NCBI RefSeq assembly: GCF_004359615.1
Contig: NZ_SCWA01000002.1
Span: 103,319 to 167,318 of the forward strand
Direction of reading: 5' to 3'
Source: Macrococcus brunensis
GTDB taxonomy: Bacteria; Bacillota; Bacilli; Staphylococcales; Staphylococcaceae
DNA: 64,000 bases
Part shown: positions 58,099-64,000 of the stretch, piece by piece
Position numbering within the stretch: the first letter of the stretch is position 1
Layout: the number at the start of each line of letters is the position of its first letter
Program-made: the position numbers and the translations under genes
The notes under the pieces: generated by a model
Told to the model about the DNA's origin: nothing
What the model saw: the letters and a program-made list of their open reading frames with translations, nothing else
Database searches by the model: none

Positions 58099-60892
58099 AC
58101 GGACCGGCAGTCAGAGTCCAGGTCAGTGTACCTGTATAAGTATCAGCAGCTGCCTGAAGCGGATTGGTTCTGAGCAGAATGCCATTCTCACTTGTCCATT
58201 TTGTTTCTACTTCTCCAGCCGTCGCTGTCGCAGCTGCTTTCGTCTTATCTGTGACTTTGACAGCAGATTTTAGAGAACTGATCGATGAACCTTCCTTAAA
58301 GACGAGCGCATCATCCAGAACATCGCCCTTCGTGCTTGTCATCTGCTTTGTCGCCTGAACAGTGACATTCCAGCTGCCGCTTGTCTTAGTATCCTTGACA
58401 CGCAGATTGAAATCAACCGGAGAAAGCCTAGGGATAATCAGGTCCGGATTACTTTGGATCGTTGTTGTCTTGAATATGATATCAGCAGGCTGAACCAGTT
58501 CAAGAACTGTACCGGTTACTGTACGGGAGACAGCAGATGACGTATAGCTGTTCTGCGTCGCCGTGAACTGCAGGACATCATCTTTCAGGAGTGAACCGGC
58601 TGGCACAGTGAATGTAAAGTTACCACTAGAGTCAGCTGTCACTGTCTGAGTGGCATTCGTCCGTGTGTTTTTCATCGTCACCGTTGAACCAGCTGACGCA
58701 GTGCCTGTTATCGTCTTTGCATCATTATAGATCGTCTGCTGCGGATTAGGAACAGCCGTCTCGGGCACGAACTGCAGACGACGCATGGTCGGCGCAAAAT
58801 CTGTATTGAAGTTCGCAGGCATACCGGAGATAGCAGTCGTCGCAGACTGCATTTTAAATGAACCGCTTGCAATGATAGCAGTCTGTTTATCCGGTGTCGT
58901 TTTACTGACATCTGTCAGCCAGCTTCTGACTGCCATATTGGTGATATTGAATGTCATCACGTCTGACTTTGTGAATATCTGACCGGTCGGGTTGATAAAG
59001 TCGACTTTAGCAGCACTATCGATATTATAAGTGAATGGTCTTGAGACATTGATCGCTTCAGAACTGCTTGTCCCTGTTTTTTCGAATACCAGCTTACCAT
59101 TCGATTTGATATTGACAGTGACAGGGTTGCTGCTGGCATTCGCATAAATGACATCGCTAGCAGACTTCAATGTGACATTTGCGCTACTGTTTACATCTAT
59201 AGTCACAGGATCATTGTTGAACTTGAACGCATTCGCATTAGTGTTAATATTGACTGTTGAGCCTGCATCAAAAATAATATTACTCATCTGTGAAGCGGCT
59301 GCATTCGAAAGATTGACATAAATCCCTTTGTTCCCACTCAAATTCATCGTACTGCCTTGGCCTACACGGACTTTATAAGGACGATTTGAGTCAAAATGCA
59401 GCACGTCACCTGAAGTCGCTTTAATATTGACTGTCGCATTATTGCCGATATTAAGCCCTGTATTCGCTACTGATGAAACATTGACATTCTTAAAAAGGAA
59501 ACCGTTCTTCGGATTCGTAATATCAAGGGAAGCACCGTCATGCACAATGATATTGCTGTAGCGCGCCATAAATTCAGGTCCTGCAATAGTGACCGTGTTT
59601 CTACCGTAAAAATGCAGTGTGCTGTCATAGCCGGCACCTAAGTGGCTGCTGCTGCGGTTCGCACTGTTATAAGTCACATTTGAATATTTAAGCTGTCCTA
59701 CTTTACCATCTTCAAAACTGGCAAATCCGCGGTCAATCCCTGCATCTGTATTGATCAGGTTAGCTGCATTCTGAATAATCAGCTCATTGACAGCTGATGA
59801 CGCTGGTACACGTAAACTGTCTGAGTTACCGAGTTCAAGCGAATAGTTATTGACATCGATCACTTTCATACCTGTTGAGCCGTTTACATTATTGGCATTT
59901 GAATTGACAATATTATTCTTCAGGATAACCACTTCGACAGTTGCATCTCTGACGGCTGAATCGAACTCAGCAGCTGTCGCGACACAGACAATCTTACCGG
60001 TCACCGCTTTACTGAAAACACCCGTGTTATTGGCAGCATTATATTCACTTACAGTCGGACAAGTTGACGAAGTGGTCAGAGATCTGACCGTGGTTGAAGG
60101 CGCTAAAGAAAGAGAGAAAGTCCGTGGCATCAGCGGTTCCTCTTGCATAACCACTGATTCTACTGTCGGCTCTTCTGTTGATTCTTCTGTCGTCGGGGTC
60201 TCTGTCGTCGGCTCTTCTGTTGGTTCTTCTGTTGGTTCTTCTGTCGTCGCGGTCTCTGTTGTCGGCTCTTCTGTTGAACCCGCTTCTGTCGTCACAGTCT
60301 CTGTTGTCGGCTCTTCTGGTGATTCTTCTGTCGTCACGGTCTCTGTTGTCGATTCTTCTGTCGTCGCGGTCTCTGTCGTCGGCTCTTCTGTTGATTCTTC
60401 TGTCGTCACGGTCTCTGTTGTCGGCTCTTCTATTGAACCCGCTTCTGTCGTCGCTGTCTCTGTTGTTGGCTCTTCTGTTAAACCCGCTTCTGTCATCGCC
60501 GTCTCTGTCGTCGGTTCGTCAACTAGCCCAGTACAGTCAAAAGGACCGTCCAGTACGATTTCCTCTTCAGCAGATTCAGTGACCACATCTGCAGTTAATT
60601 TATTCATACCTTGCTCAACCTGCACTTTATCATCAGCAAGAAGAGGCGTGCTGAGTAACAGTTCATAAGTCCCATCGCTTTTAACAGTCAGCGGATATTC
60701 AGTCTCATTGACTTTTATAACCAACATTTTATCTGCAAGAGCCGAACCCATGATTTTCTTATCCTGAGTCATAGGTGATGTAAGTTTAAAGACAGTCTGC
60801 TCACAAGTAGCGGCTACTGCTTGCCCGCTATAGGGGAAGAGTGTCACTAAAATCAACAGGACCATCATATATTTAATCAGCTGATCTTTCAT
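58097..60892 (-). CDS. Large WxL-domain surface protein with Thr/Glu repeat stalk and beta-helix
   Basis: A 931-residue secreted protein. Order: signal peptide (1-28, ending QAVAA); an Ig-like domain (about 35-105); a Thr/Glu-rich repeat region (125-245) with variable copies of EEPTTETxTTE; a long Asn/Thr/Ser-rich region (about 280-720) with repeated short beta turns (TVNIKATSGDVLHFDS), like right-handed beta-helix adhesins; an Ig-like domain (about 730-805); and a C-terminal WxL domain with WNVTVQ and the closing LTWTLTAGP. WxL domains bind peptidoglycan noncovalently. The ATG at 60892 lies nine bases after AAGGAG; an ATG at 60898 is only three bases from it. It follows the DUF916 gene directly and its repeats are encoded by 60163-60520. 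Confidence 0.85.
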   Translation of the reverse strand: MKDQLIKYMMVLLILVTLFPYSGQAVAATCEQTVFKLTSPMTQDKKIMGSALADKMLVIKVNETEYPLTVKSDGTYELLLSTPLLADDKVQVEQGMNKLTADVVTESAEEEIVLDGPFDCTGLVDEPTTETAMTEAGLTEEPTTETATTEAGSIEEPTTETVTTEESTEEPTTETATTEESTTETVTTEESPEEPTTETVTTEAGSTEEPTTETATTEEPTEEPTEEPTTETPTTEESTEEPTVESVVMQEEPLMPRTFSLSLAPSTTVRSLTTSSTCPTVSEYNAANNTGVFSKAVTGKIVCVATAAEFDSAVRDATVEVVILKNNIVNSNANNVNGSTGMKVIDVNNYSLELGNSDSLRVPASSAVNELIIQNAANLINTDAGIDRGFASFEDGKVGQLKYSNVTYNSANRSSSHLGAGYDSTLHFYGRNTVTIAGPEFMARYSNIIVHDGASLDITNPKNGFLFKNVNVSSVANTGLNIGNNATVNIKATSGDVLHFDSNRPYKVRVGQGSTMNLSGNKGIYVNLSNAAASQMSNIIFDAGSTVNINTNANAFKFNNDPVTIDVNSSANVTLKSASDVIYANASSNPVTVNIKSNGKLVFEKTGTSSSEAINVSRPFTYNIDSAAKVDFINPTGQIFTKSDVMTFNITNMAVRSWLTDVSKTTPDKQTAIIASGSFKMQSATTAISGMPANFNTDFAPTMRRLQFVPETAVPNPQQTIYNDAKTITGTASAGSTVTMKNTRTNATQTVTADSSGNFTFTVPAGSLLKDDVLQFTATQNSYTSSAVSRTVTGTVLELVQPADIIFKTTTIQSNPDLIIPRLSPVDFNLRVKDTKTSGSWNVTVQATKQMTSTKGDVLDDALVFKEGSSISSLKSAVKVTDKTKAAATATAGEVETKWTSENGILLRTNPLQAAADTYTGTLTWTLTAGP
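60163..60520 (-). repeat. Degenerate tandem repeat coding the Thr/Glu stalk
   Basis: Roughly 30-48 base units (on the plus strand TCTTCTGTTGATTCTTCTG followed by GTCGTC-type variants) repeat about ten times with changes. They encode the EEPTTETxTTE repeats of the large WxL protein. Repeat number is expected to vary between strains. Confidence 0.85.
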
Positions 60893-60898
60893 CACCAT

Positions 60899-61891
60899 CT
60901 ACTCCTTCACTTTTCTCTTCAACCTCATTACATAGTAAATTAATCCACCAATAATGAACATCAGAGCAGCGATTGCATAATACCACCAGTTGGATTCCTG
61001 TTCAAGTTCAATGGCTGCATTATTAACCTTTTCAGCCTGTACTTCATCGATCATAAATGATTTCTCAAACTGGTAATTTTCTTTTCCTTTTTTAAAAGAA
61101 GCTTTATAAATATATTTCCCGGGTTTCAGCGGTTTATTATCAAACATCAGCGGAATATCAAAAATGCCTTGAGGCGCAATAGCGAAATTATCAATCTGAT
61201 GCGCAAATAAAGGCTTCTTACCTTTTTCTCTGAATACCTGCTCTTTGAACTTCATTTTACCCATAAGCAGCGGCTGCTTATTAACAAACTGTGCAACGAT
61301 TGCTGTACGTTCATCAACCAGCTTGGGTGTCACGGATTTAAGCTTAAGCTCAGGCTTGAGTTTTTTATGGTTCGCCTTCTCGTGCAGTCGCACCGCAATA
61401 GCATAAGCATAATTATTTTTAATCGTCAAACTGTCAGTCGCTTCATCATCAGACTTCTGCAGAAAATGTAATCCCCCGAGAATCTCACCATCAAATCCCT
61501 TTTTAGGAACCTTGATAGGGATAGTCGTTGTATAAGTTTCACCTGAATCAAGACTGATATGTTTTTCCCGCACATCTGCTATTTTACTGAAAGGATATTT
61601 GACACCTTTCTCTTTCAAAGAACCATCATAAATCAGTAAACCATTAGCATTCGTAGCGGCAGAACTCGCAGATACTTCAATCTCAATTTTTTTAGTCGTG
61701 CTGTTATAAAGCCTGACCTGAAGATCCTGTTTCTGATTCGCTTCGACGGCCAGGTCATAGTATCCCCGCACATCTGCAGACTGGTTTTCTGGAAGCAAAG
61801 GTTCAACTGAAAAAGGCACTTCGCCTGTTTCAGCAAAAGCAACTGTCGGCACAACCATAAGCAGCAATAACAATAGGACTGTTTTTTTCAT
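60899..61891 (-). CDS. DUF916/DUF3324 WxL-associated membrane protein
   Basis: A 330-residue protein: signal peptide (1-21), a DUF916 beta-sandwich opening FSVEPLLPENQSADVRGYYD, a DUF3324 middle and C-terminal part (about residues 150-285), one membrane helix (about 303-323) and a basic cytoplasmic tail (MRLKRKVKE). Such proteins are the membrane-anchored partners of WxL proteins in the Csc complexes of Enterococcus, Listeria and lactobacilli. It lies between the small and large WxL genes. An AGGTAATTAA site precedes the ATG. Confidence 0.88.
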   Translation of the reverse strand: MKKTVLLLLLLMVVPTVAFAETGEVPFSVEPLLPENQSADVRGYYDLAVEANQKQDLQVRLYNSTTKKIEIEVSASSAATNANGLLIYDGSLKEKGVKYPFSKIADVREKHISLDSGETYTTTIPIKVPKKGFDGEILGGLHFLQKSDDEATDSLTIKNNYAYAIAVRLHEKANHKKLKPELKLKSVTPKLVDERTAIVAQFVNKQPLLMGKMKFKEQVFREKGKKPLFAHQIDNFAIAPQGIFDIPLMFDNKPLKPGKYIYKASFKKGKENYQFEKSFMIDEVQAEKVNNAAIELEQESNWWYYAIAALMFIIGGLIYYVMRLKRKVKE

Positions 61892-61912
61892 TTAATTACC
61901 TCGTTCTATAAT

Positions 61913-61945
61913 AAAAGTGCCCCAGGCTGAAAGCCTAGAGCCATT
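61913..61945 (-). terminator. Weak hairpin between the small WxL and DUF916 genes
   Basis: On the minus strand, AGGCT-ttc-AGCCT with an imperfect extension, followed by CACTTTTATTAT. It may reduce readthrough from the small WxL gene to the rest of the cluster. Confidence 0.45.
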
Positions 61946-61957
61946 AATGTCATTATA

Positions 61958-62650
61958 CTATTGAGCAGGTGAGGCACTCAAGGTCCAAGTGATTGTTGAT
62001 GTATGAGTTCCTGGCGTCGCTGCTGCCTCAGGGACTGTCAAGGTTACTTTTTCATTTGTCGCGTTTGAAGATATCCAGCTTGTCAACCATGTACCAAGAC
62101 CTTGCGCTGTCTTCAAGTCTGCTGTCTTTGCCGCTGCATTTACAACTGGAGCTGCTGCGCCGGCTGTCGGTAAGACGATTGAAGCATTTGGCAGAGGCGC
62201 AGGTGTCGAAGAAGTAGAAGCTTCAGCACCATTGTTCAAAGTGATTGTTGAACCTGGTAATGTTGATGCACTGCCATCAGTGAATGCACTCGCTTGCGCA
62301 GTGACATTCCATCCTTCACCTGTACCACGGCGGTCTGAAACCTGAATATAAGGTTGAAGTGTTGTAGACTGATATACAGTTGTTGCCGGATTGATTGCAT
62401 GTGTACCGAACTCGATATTTGATACAAAGTCAAGTGTGAGGGGGCCACCAACCGTATTCACGGTACCTTGCGTAGGCGCATCCGGATTATTTGTACCGGG
62501 TGCAGTAGGTAATTTAGGTGTCACTGTATCAGTCGGAGCTGTAAAAGTGACTTTAGCAGTAGAATCTGCTGCAAATGCACTTGTACTTACGAACGGAGCA
62601 ACGGCTAAACCTGTGATTAATGTAGTAGCTAAAATTTTATTAGTTTTCAT
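61958..62650 (-). CDS. Small WxL-domain surface protein
   Basis: A 230-residue secreted protein: signal peptide (1-27, ending SAFAA), a short Thr/Pro-rich linker, then a WxL domain with the two typical motifs GWNVTAQASAF (near residue 113) and TSTITWTLSASP (near the C-terminus). It is the first gene of the cluster, with AAAGGAG before the ATG and an extended -10 (TGATATAAT) upstream. It would coat the cell wall; WxL proteins bind peptidoglycan through this domain. Confidence 0.88.
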   Translation of the reverse strand: MKTNKILATTLITGLAVAPFVSTSAFAADSTAKVTFTAPTDTVTPKLPTAPGTNNPDAPTQGTVNTVGGPLTLDFVSNIEFGTHAINPATTVYQSTTLQPYIQVSDRRGTGEGWNVTAQASAFTDGSASTLPGSTITLNNGAEASTSSTPAPLPNASIVLPTAGAAAPVVNAAAKTADLKTAQGLGTWLTSWISSNATNEKVTLTVPEAAATPGTHTSTITWTLSASPAQ

Positions 62651-62701
62651 TATATTCTCCTTTTAATTAGCGCCTCTATGCTGGACGCTTTAACAAAGAG
62701 A

Positions 62702-62710
62702 ATTATATCA
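62702..62710 (-). promoter_or_regulatory. Extended -10 promoter element of the WxL cluster
   Basis: On the minus strand, TGATATAAT at 62702-62710 is an extended -10 element about 52 bases upstream of the small WxL ATG; no good -35 box is seen (GCTTTT at the spacing). The leader can form a short AGCG...CGCT hairpin. Confidence 0.5.
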
Positions 62711-63024
62711 TGTAAGATTTAAATAAAAGCATTATTTTAATTTTTTTTAATTTAATTTCCCCGTAGTAAAAATAAAAACTTTTAAATAGTAAATTAATGC
62801 TTTAATATAATAATGATATCTTATAAAAACCCTTATTAACCAACCTTTTTTTATATTTCAATATAATAGTTATCGCCCTATTGTCTAGTAAATATAGACA
62901 GATCGAAAATTAGAGTGTGGCAACATGATTGTGTTGTCAAATGTAACATATTAAGTACAGAAGTAATTTTTATTTAACAAAAACAACTTATCAATAGCAC
63001 CGCTATTTCTTAGATTATCCTGAA
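62711..63024. other. AT-rich gap without genes, with short hairpins
   Basis: About 310 bases, A+T-rich. Two short hairpins can be seen: GTCTA-gtaaa-TAGAC-type at 62883-62899, and GGCAACA-tgattg-TGTTGTC at 62925-62945. No credible ORF or RNA gene is seen. It separates the WxL cluster from the acyltransferase remnant. Confidence 0.5.
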
Positions 63025-63029
63025 GAACA

Positions 63030-63685
63030 TCAGCATTTGCTGCTCAACTTTCTGCCGAAGCGTATACCTGGTAGTTCTATATAGCGGTAGCTCCAAGCTG
63101 CAGTCATTATACTTAAGACAGAGACAGTGAGCAGCACCCCTAGATATTGCAGCATACTATCTGCTCGATACACATGAAGATAACGTAGTACGGTCATCGC
63201 TATTTCAATGAAGAAAAAGTGAATGAGATAGACGATGAAACTGATTTCCCCTAAAAAGACCAGAAACTTATTCACCAGAAGACGGGACTGATATTGGGAT
63301 AACTGAAAAGCAAAAAATGAAAACAGCAGACCGTAGAGATAATGATTAAAATAAAGCCAGTAGCCGGTGAATTTAAAAGTGGACTATATCATCATTATGG
63401 TGATTGTCATGACTATTAATACCTTAAGGGTATTTGGCCGCATTTCAGATGCTACTCAGACCACTCTACTATTAAGTAAAGAAGAATGCCCATAGAGAAC
63501 ACCGGCAGCTGATTAGGGAACCAGTAGAAGTAATACATATATAGACGTGGATTATAATCATAGAAATGCACTACCAGCAACGTCACACTGAAACCCAGTA
63601 TCACGATAAACAATGTTTCAATCACCCCCGATCTGACATCTCTTATCATATAAAAAAGCAGCTTTAGTAAAAGATAGAACAGCAC
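63030..63685 (-). pseudogene. Acyltransferase family 3 (OafA/YrhL-type) pseudogene
   Basis: Two reading-frame fragments of one integral-membrane acyltransferase. The upstream piece (63452-63685) ends PNQLPVFSMGILLYLIVEWSE; the sequence then continues in another frame, and after that through an in-frame TAG (63383-63385), into SFIVYLIHFFFIEIA and ends at 63030. Conceptual repair gives one continuous protein of membrane helices. The N-terminal catalytic region (about 150 residues) is absent and an in-frame stop lies just upstream of 63685, so it is decayed and truncated. Confidence 0.75.
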
Positions 63686-63950
63686 TCGCTAAGGTCTTGA
63701 TGTAATTGTTTGAATCAGTTTGCCCTCTTATTATTTGAATAAAGCTTACTAAATTAATGAATAGTAGATATATTAAATAGATGTTACACAAACTGTGAGG
63801 AGATAATTACAGAAATAATTTTGGTTAGTTATACAATCAAGTTAGCCACCTAAGGTGGAAGATACATTAATTATTTATAAAAAAAATACGCCATGACGAA
63901 TTCATGTTAATATTGTAGTTCTCACACCGACAATAAAGGAATGAATTCGT
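63686..63950. other. Gap between acyltransferase remnant and putative IS
   Basis: No credible ORF. A 10-base inverted repeat ACGAATTCAT (63896-63905) and ATGAATTCGT (63941-63950) lies at its right end, the second arm directly abutting the ATG at 63951. It may be an IS end or a start-codon-sequestering hairpin. Confidence 0.45.
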
Positions 63951-64000
63951 ATGACGCATATCAATGGTAACACGAAAACCGTTAAGGGCAAACACCTTTC
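63951..64000 (+). CDS. Putative IS transposase, 5' end only
   Basis: Only 16 codons are visible (MTHINGNTKTVKGKHL and on) before the window ends. The pattern of a short Thr/Asn/Lys-rich N-terminus ending KGKHL recalls IS30-type transposases, but too little is visible to prove it. An AAAGGA site lies 11 bases upstream of the ATG. Position next to a decayed gene supports a mobile element. Confidence 0.35.
   Translation, partial: MTHINGNTKTVKGKHL

Noticed and set aside
59850..60668. Long plus-strand ORF with Ser/Val repeats
   Set aside because: It is the antisense reading of the Thr/Glu repeats of the large WxL gene and has no ribosome site or signal.

Overview
The window is a low-GC Gram-positive chromosome segment of the family Staphylococcaceae. 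The gene order (cta genes, pycA, ftsW, ylaN, typA, suhB, potABCD, pdhABCD, def, rpoY-rnjA, ktrC-cydBA, ptsHI, pur operon, folD) follows the Staphylococcus core chromosome, but a complete caa3-type oxidase operon (ctaBCDEF, with cytochrome c fused to CtaC), a manganese catalase and a WxL surface-protein cluster are not usual for S. aureus. From memory of the group, Macrococcus is the best fit; this is inference, not a database result.

Region by region: 1-6005 holds haem A synthesis and cytochrome c oxidase (ctaF partial, ctaE, D, C, B on the minus strand, ctaA divergent). 6034-11077 holds pyruvate carboxylase, ftsW and ylaN. 11191-18262 is a set of conserved housekeeping and membrane genes (typA, YlaH, YlaF, a NERD-like protein, suhB, YktB, an AuxB-like protein). 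18336-22649 is a regulator plus spermidine/putrescine ABC transporter operon. 22756-28795 carries YktA, the pyruvate dehydrogenase operon and a YkyA-type lipoprotein. 28908-36726 has peptide deformylase, a HAD phosphatase, the rpoY-rnjA pair, ktrC with cytochrome bd oxidase, and a glutaredoxin-metallophosphoesterase pair. 36916-42451 has PTS general proteins, an rRNA methyltransferase, an AuxA-like membrane protein and a 42-residue small protein. 42652-53747 is the eleven-gene purine operon purEKCSQLFMNHD, divergent from folD across a region with PurR-like boxes. 54885-58056 groups stress genes: manganese catalase, a DUF3243 protein, flavohaemoglobin and its repressor NsrR, with a near-perfect NsrR operator. 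58097-62650 is a three-gene WxL cell-surface cluster. 62651-64000 is degraded: an acyltransferase pseudogene and what looks like the start of an insertion-sequence transposase.

The genes work together mainly as aerobic central metabolism: pyruvate is fed to the TCA cycle by Pdh and Pyc, electrons go to either a caa3 oxidase or a bd oxidase, and the bd operon and hmp show operator-like palindromes for redox/NO regulators (Rex-like and NsrR). 

The least explained signals are two families of intergenic palindromic repeats. One (11719-11943 and 42509-42606) is arranged at an exact 61-bp period at two loci; the other (29529, 29591, 36800) is a GTCCCGC/GCGGGAC-type hairpin. Members of both lie just downstream of intrinsic terminators. 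The accessory end of the window (WxL cluster, decayed acyltransferase, putative IS) is the other region of interest.
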